Of a DNA stretch of 64,000 nt, positions 28,239 through 35,771 are shown piece after piece. The first letter of the stretch is position 1; every line of letters starts with the position of its first letter. The position numbers and the translations under genes were made by a program. The notes beneath the pieces were generated by a model that was given only the letters and a program-made list of their open reading frames with translations, searched no databases and had not been told where the DNA came from. This DNA comes from JACJXF01 sp964404825 (lineage in GTDB: Bacteria; Bacteroidota; Bacteroidia; Bacteroidales; GCA-2748055), in assembly GCA_964404825.1 (NCBI GenBank), contig CAYOLQ010000007.1, positions 3,498-67,497 of the forward strand, written 5' to 3'.

Positions 28239-29663
28239 ATGAACACACAAAGTACCATCGTGGAAGAGCTAAAGTATAAAGTGAGGGATATGAGTCTTGC
28301 TGACTTCGGCAGGAAAGAAATTGATATTGCAGAGAAGGAAATGCCCGGACTTATGGCAATCCGGAATAAATACTCTGCTACAAAACCACTTAAAGGAGCA
28401 AGGATAATGGGTTCATTACATATGACCATCCAGACCGCTGTTTTAATAGAAACGCTTAAATCTCTTGGTGCTGACGTTCGTTGGGCCAGTTGTAATATTT
28501 TTTCTACCCAGGATCATGCTGCTGCAGCAATCGCCGCTGCCGGTATTCCCGTTTTTGCATGGAAAGGAGAAACCCTGGAGGAGTATTGGTGGTGTACCGC
28601 ACAGGCACTTACTTTTCCCGGGGGAAAAGGACCTACTCTTATTGTTGACGATGGGGGTGACGCCACGCTGATGATTCATAAAGGCTTTGAGGCAGAAAAC
28701 GACTCCCGTGTACTCGATGTTGAACCATCCAACCATGAAGAATCAATAATTCTATCTCAGCTTAAGGAAATTCTTGCCGAAGATAAGAACCGCTGGCATC
28801 GTGTTGTAAAGGAAATAAAAGGAGTTTCGGAAGAAACTACCACCGGTGTTCATCGGCTTTATCAGATGCAGGAGAAAGGCAGGTTGCTTTTTCCGGCTAT
28901 CAATGTTAATGATTCTGTTACCAAATCAAAATTTGATAACCTTTACGGATGTCGTGAATCTCTTGCAGATGGCATTAAGCGGGCAACCGATGTTATGATT
29001 GCCGGAAAAGTTGTTGTAGTTCTCGGATATGGAGATGTTGGAAAGGGATGCGCACATTCAATGAAATCATATGGAGCCCGCGTTATTGTTACCGAAATAG
29101 ATCCAATATGCGCTCTTCAGGCTGCAATGGAAGGTTTCGAAGTGAGTACTATAGAAGATACACTCAAAGAAGGTAATATTTATGTTACCACTACCGGTAA
29201 TAAAGATGTTATTACGCTGGAATACTTAAAGAAAATGAAGGATCAGGCTATCGTTTGTAACATTGGCCATTTTGATAACGAAATACAGGTCGATCAGCTT
29301 AATAAATTCAAGGGAGCAAAGAAGCTTAATATCAAGCCTCAGGTTGATAAATATATTTTCGACGATGGTCATGCAATATTCCTTCTGGCTGAAGGCCGGC
29401 TGGTAAACCTTGGCTGCGCAACAGGTCATCCTTCCTTTGTGATGAGCAATTCATTTTCAAATCAGACACTTGCCCAAATAGAGCTCTGGCAGAAACCTTA
29501 TGAAATAGGTGTTTACCGACTCCCTAAGCAGCTGGATGAAGAAGTTGCAAGACTGCACCTCGAACAGATAGGTGTGAAACTCACTAAACTTACAAAGGAT
29601 CAATCTGATTATCTCGGCGTTCCGGTTGAGGGGCCATATAAACCGGATCATTACAGGTATTAA
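28239..29663 (+). CDS. ahcY: S-adenosylhomocysteinase
   Basis: 474 residues from the ATG at 28239 (MNTQSTIVEE). The frame is open 52 codons further upstream, but that stretch overlaps ribF and the probable promoter and has no family similarity. Hallmarks: 'GSLHMTIQTAVLIETLKSLG', 'WASCNIFSTQDHAAAAI', the Rossmann NAD-binding 'LGYGDVGKGCA' (about 263-273) and the C-terminal 'YKPDHYRY' that closes the active site. It hydrolyses S-adenosylhomocysteine to adenosine and homocysteine. Its stop shares the four bases TTAA with the stop of the convergent gene. Confidence 0.97.
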   Translation: MNTQSTIVEELKYKVRDMSLADFGRKEIDIAEKEMPGLMAIRNKYSATKPLKGARIMGSLHMTIQTAVLIETLKSLGADVRWASCNIFSTQDHAAAAIAAAGIPVFAWKGETLEEYWWCTAQALTFPGGKGPTLIVDDGGDATLMIHKGFEAENDSRVLDVEPSNHEESIILSQLKEILAEDKNRWHRVVKEIKGVSEETTTGVHRLYQMQEKGRLLFPAINVNDSVTKSKFDNLYGCRESLADGIKRATDVMIAGKVVVVLGYGDVGKGCAHSMKSYGARVIVTEIDPICALQAAMEGFEVSTIEDTLKEGNIYVTTTGNKDVITLEYLKKMKDQAIVCNIGHFDNEIQVDQLNKFKGAKKLNIKPQVDKYIFDDGHAIFLLAEGRLVNLGCATGHPSFVMSNSFSNQTLAQIELWQKPYEIGVYRLPKQLDEEVARLHLEQIGVKLTKLTKDQSDYLGVPVEGPYKPDHYRY

Positions 29664-30109
29664 TTTTGTACCCTTAGAATTTCGCCATCTCTGTATGACA
29701 GGTATTGTACTAATGGATATTTAGCCGGACTTTTAAAAACATTACCGTCGGAACTCAGTAAAAAACTGGAGGAACAACAAGGACATACCATCAGCTCGGG
29801 GAAGGATTCCCCGGGTTCAACATAGCAGCCATCATAATAATCGTGTGTACAGGCTGCATCGAAAACAAAATAATGATACTCGAAATCCTGATATACAATC
29901 AATCCCCCTACACCACCGTACGGATTCTTAGGCAGAAGTTTCAGTCCACCTGGTGCAAGGCCGCCAAGGTCGCTGTTAATTCCTAAATTGAGGTTAATGC
30001 TCACATAGGGAAACCTGAAAGCATCTTTTCTGCATGCCGGGTACGAAAAAAGTATCAGAATCGAAACAACAAAGATTTTTATTTTCAAAAGTTTTAACAT
30101 ACTTTGCAT
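29660..30109 (-). CDS. Rieske-like [2Fe-2S] lipoprotein with altered ligand set
   Basis: 149 residues. The N-terminus is a hydrophobic signal with a possible, atypical lipobox ending 'FSYPAC' (Cys about 26). The C-terminal half resembles a Rieske cluster site: 'DAACTHDYYDGC' followed about 20 residues later by 'VCPCCSSSFLLSSDG'. In Rieske proteins the second half is C-x2-H; here the His position is Cys, so the likely ligands are one His and three Cys, with further cysteines nearby. This could bind a [2Fe-2S] cluster in a non-Rieske way or zinc. Small lipoproteins of this kind occur in other Bacteroidales; their function is not known to me. Alternative start: ATG at 30100. It converges on the S-adenosylhomocysteinase gene with overlapping stops. 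Confidence 0.8.
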   Translation of the reverse strand: MQSMLKLLKIKIFVVSILILFSYPACRKDAFRFPYVSINLNLGINSDLGGLAPGGLKLLPKNPYGGVGGLIVYQDFEYHYFVFDAACTHDYYDGCYVEPGESFPELMVCPCCSSSFLLSSDGNVFKSPAKYPLVQYLSYRDGEILRVQN

Positions 30110-30190
30110 GAATTCAGAAACGTAGTCAAAGTTAATTATATTTTTTTCTTAACTTTAACGGACAATTAGTTTACATTATTGCAGGAATAA

Positions 30191-30757
30191 ATGAAAGCTG
30201 ACTTCGATATCGGAAATCTGTTATACGTGGCTCTTACCATCGTATTCCTTATTATTGGGGCCATGGGTAAAAAGAAAAAACCTGTTCAGCGTCAAACAGA
30301 AGAATCCCCTGAAAGCACTCCGGTTTCTGAAGATATAAAATCACAGTTTCAGGAATTATTCAGGGAGTTTAATCCTGTTCCACAGGATTATAAGGAAGAA
30401 GAATATTCGTTTACACCAACTGAAAGCATAGAAGACGGTCCAGTTCTTGATGTTGTTCCTGATGAAAGAATAGAGTCTGTTGAGTATCCTGCATATCAGG
30501 AATATGTACCGCCTCTTGACAGTAATATTAATTATAATGATCAGGCTCAGAGTTCTCTGGATACAACCGGCATGGATGAAGGAACACCTGCATTTAATTA
30601 CCAGAAGGACGAAGGATCATTGATCTACAATGATCTCACAAAGGAGTACACTTCAGTTCTTTCAGACGAAGAAGAGGAACTGGCAGGTATTGTTGATAAT
30701 TTTAATCCAAAATCTGCATTTGTTTATTCAGAAATATTTAACCGTAAAGAATTCTAA
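30191..30757 (+). CDS. Membrane-anchored acidic protein of unknown function
   Basis: 188 residues. One N-terminal transmembrane helix (about 9-25, 'NLLYVALTIVFLIIGAMG') is followed by a basic 'KKKKP' patch, so the rest is probably cytoplasmic. The remaining ~155 residues are acidic, rich in Glu, Asp, Pro and Ser, and look disordered, with a conserved-looking end 'NPKSAFVYSEIFNRKEF'. That end pattern occurs in Bacteroidales hypothetical proteins of the same layout. No catalytic motif is visible. It lies 130 bases before greA but greA has its own promoter. Confidence 0.8.
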   Translation: MKADFDIGNLLYVALTIVFLIIGAMGKKKKPVQRQTEESPESTPVSEDIKSQFQELFREFNPVPQDYKEEEYSFTPTESIEDGPVLDVVPDERIESVEYPAYQEYVPPLDSNINYNDQAQSSLDTTGMDEGTPAFNYQKDEGSLIYNDLTKEYTSVLSDEEEELAGIVDNFNPKSAFVYSEIFNRKEF

Positions 30758-30817
30758 CATAAATCCTTAGTATCTTTTAAAGCATATCAGGATTATTTTA
30801 AATCAGAAAAAAAGTTA

Positions 30818-30825
30818 TAATTTTG
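30818..30825 (+). promoter_or_regulatory. -7 element for greA
   Basis: TAATTTTG matches TAnnTTTG and lies 64 bases before the greA start. A -33 TTTG is not obvious. Confidence 0.45.
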
Positions 30826-30877
30826 CATCAAAGAGTTCAGGCTGCCTGAATTCTTTTTCTTTTATACTTATCCAAAC

Positions 30878-30885
30878 AGGGAGGT
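30878..30885 (+). promoter_or_regulatory. Strong Shine-Dalgarno site before greA
   Basis: AGGGAGGT lies 4 bases before the ATG at 30890. Almost no other gene in the window has such a site, so it is unusual here and supports this start. Confidence 0.7.
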
Positions 30886-30889
30886 TACA

Positions 30890-31363
30890 ATGACAAAGGT
30901 AAATTACATGACCCAGGAGGGTTTGCTGAAACTCAGGAAAGAGCTGGATCATCTTACAAAAGTTGAAAGACCTGCAATTTCACTTCAGATAGCTGAAGCC
31001 AGAGATAAAGGCGATTTGTCGGAAAACGCAGAATACGATGCTGCAAAAGATGCCCAGGGTATGCTTGAAATGAAAATTTCCCAGCTTGAGGAAAAACTTG
31101 CAATGGCGCGTATTATTGACGAATCGAAAATTGATACCGAAACAGTTCAGATTATGAACAGGATTAAAATCCGCAACAAATCAAATAACGCTGTTTTGCA
31201 ATATATGATAGTATCCGAAACTGAGGCCGACCTCAAAGCAGGTAAACTCTCAGTTAGCACCCCTATTGCCCAGGCCTTACTAGGTAAAAAATTAGGTGAT
31301 AATGTAACTGTTAAAATTCCATCCGGACAGGTTGAGTATGAGATAGTTGAGATTGCAATTTAG
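30890..31363 (+). CDS. greA: Transcript cleavage factor GreA
   Basis: 157 residues, standard length. The N-terminal coiled coil (about 1-75) carries the acidic tip 'GDLSENAEYDAAKDAQ', which reaches the RNA polymerase active site to stimulate cleavage of backtracked RNA, and the C-terminal FKBP-like domain ends 'VEYEIVEIAI'. It is preceded by an uncommonly good ribosome binding site. The HIT protein gene follows after 10 bases, indicating one transcript. Confidence 0.97.
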   Translation: MTKVNYMTQEGLLKLRKELDHLTKVERPAISLQIAEARDKGDLSENAEYDAAKDAQGMLEMKISQLEEKLAMARIIDESKIDTETVQIMNRIKIRNKSNNAVLQYMIVSETEADLKAGKLSVSTPIAQALLGKKLGDNVTVKIPSGQVEYEIVEIAI

Positions 31364-31373
31364 AATATGCACA

Positions 31374-31766
31374 ATGTCTACCATTTTCACAAAAATAGTT
31401 AATGCCGAGATCCCCTGCTATAAAATAGCCGAGGATGAGAATTATTTTGCCTTTCTGGATATCAATCCACTGGCTAAAGGTCATACACTTGTTATACCGA
31501 AAAAGGAAGTCGATTATATTTTCGATGTCGATGATCAGTTACTTGAAGGCATGATAGTTTTCGCTAAAAAAGTAGCTAAGGCAATCGAAAAAGCTGTTCC
31601 CTGCAAGAGAATCGGGATAGCTGTACTTGGACTTGAGGTGCCTCATGCACATATCCATCTGATCCCCATTAATAAACTCGGCGATATCAACTTTGCCAAC
31701 CCGAAATTAAAGTTTTCCGGTGAAGAGTTTGCTGCTACAGCTAAAGCGATCATTTCTCAGCTTTAA
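31374..31766 (+). CDS. HIT-family nucleotide hydrolase
   Basis: 130 residues from the ATG at 31374 (MSTIFTKIVNAEIPCYKIAED); earlier in-frame TTG codons overlap greA and add only non-conserved residues. The signature 'HAHIHLIP' near residue 96-103 gives the His triad. 'FLDINPLAKGHTLVIPKKE' is typical of bacterial HinT-type proteins, which hydrolyse purine nucleoside phosphoramidates or dinucleotides. It is cotranscribed with greA. Exact substrate unknown. Confidence 0.93.
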   Translation: MSTIFTKIVNAEIPCYKIAEDENYFAFLDINPLAKGHTLVIPKKEVDYIFDVDDQLLEGMIVFAKKVAKAIEKAVPCKRIGIAVLGLEVPHAHIHLIPINKLGDINFANPKLKFSGEEFAATAKAIISQL

Positions 31767-31787
31767 ATAAGTAACGATTATCAAACA

Positions 31788-31832
31788 GGGTATTTTTTTT
31801 ACCCGGCATTCTGTGTTCTGATAAACACAGAG
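31788..31832. terminator. Possible bidirectional terminator between HIT gene and ruvC
   Basis: Two hairpins: GGGTA-T7-TACCC (31788-31804) and CTGTGTT-N6-AACACAG (31811-31830). Both are short; the location between convergent genes is the main support. Confidence 0.4.
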
Positions 31833-31863
31833 TACAATTGAGTGTGTGAAGTATGGTTTAAAG

Positions 31864-32418
31864 CTATTTCAACCTGTCCGGATTCTTTCTAAGAAAGTCA
31901 TTCCAGCTGGTAAAACTTTTCCCGTTACCAGCTGGTTTTGCCTGAAAAAAATGACAAACAGCTGCTGCAAGTCCATCTGTTGCATCAAGTTTTACTGAGT
32001 CGGTTTTGAAATGAAGGATGCGTTCCAGAATATCCGCAACCTGCTCTTTTGAGGCACTGCCCTGACCGGTTATAGACATTTTTATTTTCCGGGGAGCGTA
32101 TTCGAAAATGGGTATTTCTCTTGAAAGAGCCGCTGCAATTGCTGCTCCCTGAGCCCTTCCAAGCTTCAGCATACTCTGAACGTTTTTTCCGTAAAAAGGG
32201 GCTTCAATCGCCAGCTCATCGGGGTGATACTTGTCAATAAGTTCAATTACATCCCTGAAAATCGTTTGTAATGTTTTGTAAGGATCTTTTTCTTTTCGCA
32301 TATCAGTAATGCCCAGAGTTAAAAGAAAGGGTTCCTTACCGCGCACTTCTATAACACCATACCCCATGATATTGGTTCCGGGATCAATTCCAAGAATAAT
32401 TCTTTCAGCTGACTTCAT
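31864..32418 (-). CDS. ruvC: Holliday junction endonuclease RuvC
   Basis: 184 residues. The retroviral-integrase-like fold motifs are present: 'ILGIDPGTNIMGYGV' (catalytic Asp near 11), 'LAIEAPFYGKNVQSMLKLG' (Glu near 71) and 'DATDGLAAAVCH' (Asp pair near 145-148). It resolves Holliday junctions during recombination. Its ATG overlaps the stop of the upstream EamA gene (ATGA), implying coupling. The C-terminal tail (SFTSWNDFLRKNPDRLK) is a short extension common in Bacteroidota. Confidence 0.96.
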   Translation of the reverse strand: MKSAERIILGIDPGTNIMGYGVIEVRGKEPFLLTLGITDMRKEKDPYKTLQTIFRDVIELIDKYHPDELAIEAPFYGKNVQSMLKLGRAQGAAIAAALSREIPIFEYAPRKIKMSITGQGSASKEQVADILERILHFKTDSVKLDATDGLAAAVCHFFQAKPAGNGKSFTSWNDFLRKNPDRLK

Positions 32419-33296
32419 TCTTTTGGTTTTAACTTTTGAAACAATATTCCGGCAACAACCAGTGCGAGTCCGATGGGAGTAGTGTAATATATTTTTTCAC
32501 CGGCAATATAATGAATTAAGAACAGTGACAAAAACGGGCTGATATAAATCAGGTTACTTATTTTATCAGTTGAAGAGCTTAGTTGCAGAGCTTTCATCCA
32601 GAAAATAAACGCAATTCCCATCTCGAAAATCCCCACATAAACTCCTGATGCCCAGGCCTCGGGTAAAGCGGGAAGATTTTTATTCATGACAAACATGAAG
32701 ATCAAAAGAAACACAAAGCCAAAAAGAAAATTCAGAAATAGTTTCACCACCTCATCGCGTTTGTCTTTTACATTCAGAATCCAGAAAAAAGCCCATATTA
32801 CAGAACTTCCAAGAGCCAATAATATTCCCGGGATTTGTTCAGGGCTGAAATTCCCTTTTCCTCCCTGGGAAGAAATGAAAAAAACACCTGAAAAGCTTAT
32901 TAGAAGTCCAAAAATGCTTCGAAAACCTATCTTTTGTTTTAAAAGAGGAATAGAAATCAGAACCAGAATCACCGGCCAGATCATATTCAAAGGCTGAGCA
33001 ACCTGTCCGGGTAAAATTGAATAGGCTTTAAATAGGATAAGGTAATATGCAAAGGGATTCAGGAATCCCAGAATGGCTGAAAAGAGTAATTCCTTCGGGG
33101 TAAGACCGGCTATTGCTTTCATTTTCCCCTGAACCAGCATTACCCCTGCAAATAACAGAATGCTGACAAAGGTTGATATAAACAGCAGTTGAAAATTATC
33201 CTGATACCGCAATGCTATTTTAAAAGCAGTGGGAACCGTTCCCCAGCACAAAATGGTTAGACCTGCAAAGAGATAGGATTTTTGCTGGTTATTCAT
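32415..33296 (-). CDS. EamA-family (DMT) transporter
   Basis: 293 residues with ten hydrophobic helices in two EamA repeats, the usual DMT layout. The N-terminal repeat has 'LTILCWGTVPTAFKIAL' and 'QPLNMIWPVILVL'; the second starts near 'GILLALGSSVIWAFFWI'. Family members export or import small metabolites; no substrate can be inferred. It lies in the serS-EamA-ruvC run (10 bases after serS, 4-base overlap with ruvC). Confidence 0.88.
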   Translation of the reverse strand: MNNQQKSYLFAGLTILCWGTVPTAFKIALRYQDNFQLLFISTFVSILLFAGVMLVQGKMKAIAGLTPKELLFSAILGFLNPFAYYLILFKAYSILPGQVAQPLNMIWPVILVLISIPLLKQKIGFRSIFGLLISFSGVFFISSQGGKGNFSPEQIPGILLALGSSVIWAFFWILNVKDKRDEVVKLFLNFLFGFVFLLIFMFVMNKNLPALPEAWASGVYVGIFEMGIAFIFWMKALQLSSSTDKISNLIYISPFLSLFLIHYIAGEKIYYTTPIGLALVVAGILFQKLKPKE

Positions 33297-33306
33297 TCAG
33301 AGTTTC

Positions 33307-34581
33307 TCAGTTTATCATATCGAAACCTGTAAAATTACGCAGAACTTCAGGAATAACAATTCCTTCTGGAGTCTGATTGTTTTCAAGAATTGCTGCAACG
33401 ATGCGCGGCAAAGCCAGTGATGAACCATTTAGTGTATGTGCAAGTGTGGTTTTTTTATCAGCTTTATCTTTGAACCGGAGTTTAAGCCTGTTCGCCTGAA
33501 ACGATTCGAAATTGGAAACCGAACTAACTTCGAGCCATCTGGCCTGAGCAGCTGAATACACCTCAAAATCGTAGGTAAGAGCTGATGTAAAACTCATGTC
33601 GCCTCCGCATAGCTTGATGATCCGATAGGGTAGTCCGAGTTTAATAACAAGCCCCTCCACATGTTTTACCATTTCTTCAAGAGCCTCATAAGATTTTTCG
33701 GGATGTGAAATATATACGATTTCAACTTTGTCGAACTGGTGAACGCGGTTTAGTCCTCTGACATCTTTTCCATAAGAGCCGGCTTCTCTGCGGAAGCATG
33801 GAGTGTAAGCGGTGTTTTTGCAGGGGAGTTCGGATGCATCCAGAATTACATCCCGGTAAATATTGGTTACAGGGACTTCAGCCGTAGGAATAAGGTAAAA
33901 ATTGTCAATCTGACAATGGTACATCTGACCTTCCTTGTCTGGAAGTTGTCCTGTACCGAAACCGGAGTCTTCGTTTACCATCAGGGGAGGGAGAATCTCC
34001 CGGTATCCGGCTTTTACATTTTCATCCAGAAAAAAATTTATAAGTGCGCGCTGGAGCTTTGCTCCTTTCCCTTTGAAAACAGGAAATCCGGCACCGGTAA
34101 GCTTTGTTCCCAGGTCAAAATCGAGAAAATCGTATTTGGTTCCTAATTCCCAGTGAGGGAGTGCATTTTCAGGGAGTGTGATTTTAATATCGTTACCACG
34201 GATGAATGTGTTATCTTCAGCTGATTTTCCAACGGGAACTGATTCATGAGGGAGGTTGGGTATCTGCACCAGTAGCTCATTAAGTTTAGTACTGGCTTCA
34301 TCGTATTTAAGGTTGAATTCTTTGATATTTTCTTTAAGCAGGGCTGTGCGGTCTTTTGCTTTATTAGCTTCTTCAGTTTTTCCGTTTTGAAAAAGCCTTC
34401 CGATTTCCTTTGAGAGGAGATTCATCTCAGCCTGGGCATTATCGGCATTTTTCTGAGCTGCCCGTCGCAGATTGTCGAATTCGATTACAGAATCGACTAT
34501 TGAACTGTCTTTGAAGTTTTTAACTTTTAACCGGCTGAGTACAAAATCCCTGTTTTCACGGATGAAATTAATAGTAAGCAT
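33307..34581 (-). CDS. serS: Seryl-tRNA synthetase
   Basis: 424 residues, the normal length. The N-terminal long coiled-coil arm (about 1-105) binds the tRNA-Ser variable arm; the class II catalytic core has 'TAEVPVTNIYRD', motif 2 'FRREAGSYGKDVRGLNRVHQF' and motif 3 'SSLALPRIVAAILE'. It charges tRNA-Ser in the cytoplasm. The L27 gene terminator ends about 15 bases before its start, so its promoter must lie in or before that hairpin or be read-through. Confidence 0.97.
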   Translation of the reverse strand: MLTINFIRENRDFVLSRLKVKNFKDSSIVDSVIEFDNLRRAAQKNADNAQAEMNLLSKEIGRLFQNGKTEEANKAKDRTALLKENIKEFNLKYDEASTKLNELLVQIPNLPHESVPVGKSAEDNTFIRGNDIKITLPENALPHWELGTKYDFLDFDLGTKLTGAGFPVFKGKGAKLQRALINFFLDENVKAGYREILPPLMVNEDSGFGTGQLPDKEGQMYHCQIDNFYLIPTAEVPVTNIYRDVILDASELPCKNTAYTPCFRREAGSYGKDVRGLNRVHQFDKVEIVYISHPEKSYEALEEMVKHVEGLVIKLGLPYRIIKLCGGDMSFTSALTYDFEVYSAAQARWLEVSSVSNFESFQANRLKLRFKDKADKKTTLAHTLNGSSLALPRIVAAILENNQTPEGIVIPEVLRNFTGFDMIN

Positions 34582-34596
34582 ATCAGAATTTATAAA

Positions 34597-34647
34597 ATAG
34601 AAAATCTCCTTAAACTGTACTCAAAGTTAACAGTTTGAAGGAGATTT
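34597..34647 (-). terminator. Terminator of the rplU-rpmA operon
   Basis: On the reverse strand AAATCTCCTTCAAACTGT (34647-34630) pairs with ACAGTTTAAGGAGATTT (34618-34602) apart from one bulged base, followed by a T-rich stretch (TTTTCTATTTTAT). Confidence 0.75.
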
Positions 34648-34666
34648 AGAATAAGTTTAAGTAGAA

Positions 34667-34927
34667 TTATTCAGCAGGAGGAAGAACTGAGACGAATGAT
34701 TTGTTGTCTCTTCTTTTCTTAAACTGAACGATCCCGGAAATAAGTGCAAAAAGAGTATGATCTTTTCCAATTCCTACGTTTTTACCGGCCATGTGTACAG
34801 TGCCTCTCTGGCGAACGATGATGTTTCCGGCTGTAGCTACCTGACCGCCGTATAATTTAACTCCTAATCGTTTGCTTTCTGATTCGCGACCGTTGCGTGA
34901 ACTTCCGGCTCCTTTTTTATGTGCCAT
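34667..34927 (-). CDS. rpmA: 50S ribosomal protein L27
   Basis: 86 residues beginning MAHKKGAGSSRNGRESESK, the classical L27 N-terminus that reaches the peptidyl-transferase centre; there is no cleavable N-terminal extension of the Firmicutes type. 'GGQVATAGNIIVRQRGT' and 'GKDHTLFALISG' complete the family pattern. It lies 30 bases after rplU and ends the operon. Confidence 0.98.
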   Translation of the reverse strand: MAHKKGAGSSRNGRESESKRLGVKLYGGQVATAGNIIVRQRGTVHMAGKNVGIGKDHTLFALISGIVQFKKRRDNKSFVSVLPPAE

Positions 34928-34957
34928 AGCTTATTACTTTTATTGTCTTAATCGTTA

Positions 34958-35539
34958 TTATTTTTTTGTTCCGCTTGCTTTTTTAGGAGCTGCGGGTTTT
35001 TTGGCTGCAGGTTTCTTTTCGGCAGTTTTTTTGGCTGCAGGAGCTTTTTCAGTTGCAGGTTTTTTTGCTGCGGGAGCTTTTTTCTCAGCTGCAGGTTTTG
35101 CAACAACTTTGGGCTCGGAAACTTTCTTTTCTGCTACTTTAGGTTTAGCTATTTCAGCAACCTCAGGCTTTGCAGCTTTTGCAACCACCGGTTTAGCAGC
35201 TTTTTCAGCTACTTTTGGTTTAGCACCTGTTTCAACAATTTCTTCAATAAGGATTTGGGTCATATACTGTCTGTGACCATTTTTAACCCTGTATCCTTTT
35301 CTTCTCTTTTTCTTAAAAACGATTACTTTATCACCTTTAACATGTTCAAGGATTGTTGCAGAAACCATTGCGCCCTGAATAACCGGAGCTCCAACGCTGA
35401 CGTTTTTATCATTATCGATAAGAAGAACTCTTTCGAAGTCTACCTGATTACCAACTTCACCTTCGAGCCTGTGGACGAATATCTTCTGGTCTTTCTTAAC
35501 CTTAAACTGCTGTCCTGCGATATCAACAATTGCGTACAT
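34958..35539 (-). CDS. rplU: 50S ribosomal protein L21 with histone-H1-like C-terminal tail
   Basis: 193 residues. The first ~103 are a complete L21 ('MYAIVDIAGQQFKVKKDQ', 'KRRKGYRVKNGHRQYMTQI'). The remaining ~90 are Ala/Lys/Pro-rich with repeated 'PAAKKPA', 'AEKK' and 'KPKVAEK' motifs, like the tails of histone H1 and bacterial HU-like proteins. The frame is continuous and ends in KKASGTKK, so this is an extension, not a frameshift artefact. Such a tail should be disordered and strongly basic; binding to rRNA or DNA is inference. It is the first gene of the rplU-rpmA operon, behind a textbook Bacteroidota promoter. Confidence 0.96.
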   Translation of the reverse strand: MYAIVDIAGQQFKVKKDQKIFVHRLEGEVGNQVDFERVLLIDNDKNVSVGAPVIQGAMVSATILEHVKGDKVIVFKKKRRKGYRVKNGHRQYMTQILIEEIVETGAKPKVAEKAAKPVVAKAAKPEVAEIAKPKVAEKKVSEPKVVAKPAAEKKAPAAKKPATEKAPAAKKTAEKKPAAKKPAAPKKASGTKK

Positions 35540-35576
35540 TATTACGAGTTTTACTTTATTTCATGAAAATGGAGTG

Positions 35577-35607
35577 CAAAAATATGAAAGTTAAATGGAA
35601 TAGCAAA
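35577..35607 (-). promoter_or_regulatory. Promoter of rplU-rpmA
   Basis: On the reverse strand TTTG (35607-35604), a 19-base spacer, then TATTTTTG (35584-35577). Both elements and the spacing are the Bacteroidota consensus. The leader is about 30 bases. Confidence 0.75.
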
Positions 35608-35706
35608 TATTTCTGGTGATTATTTTGCTGTAAAAACTAATTATTTCATTTTAAATGAGTATGATATTGGATTTATCCCAATTATCAACTTAACCAATTT
35701 TTTAGC

Positions 35707-35734
35707 TTGTACTAAAACAAAAACATTATATTTG
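35707..35734 (+). promoter_or_regulatory. Promoter of the bifunctional-nuclease-family gene
   Basis: TTG (35707-35709), a 17-base spacer, TATATTTG (35727-35734), 37 bases before the start at 35772. It may drive the five-gene forward cluster that follows. Confidence 0.55.
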
Positions 35735-35771
35735 TTTTTCGATATTTGAAGATCAAGTTGCCTAAAACAGT

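Noticed and set aside
34582..34647. T-box or other tRNA-sensing leader before serS
   Set aside because: No T-box motif or specifier structure is seen, T-boxes are mainly in Gram-positive bacteria, and the hairpin fits the terminator of the upstream operon.
34872..35276. A 134-codon Ala/Phe-rich frame opposite rplU
   Set aside because: It is the complement of the low-complexity L21 tail; its odd composition arises from the Lys/Ala/Pro codons on the other strand.
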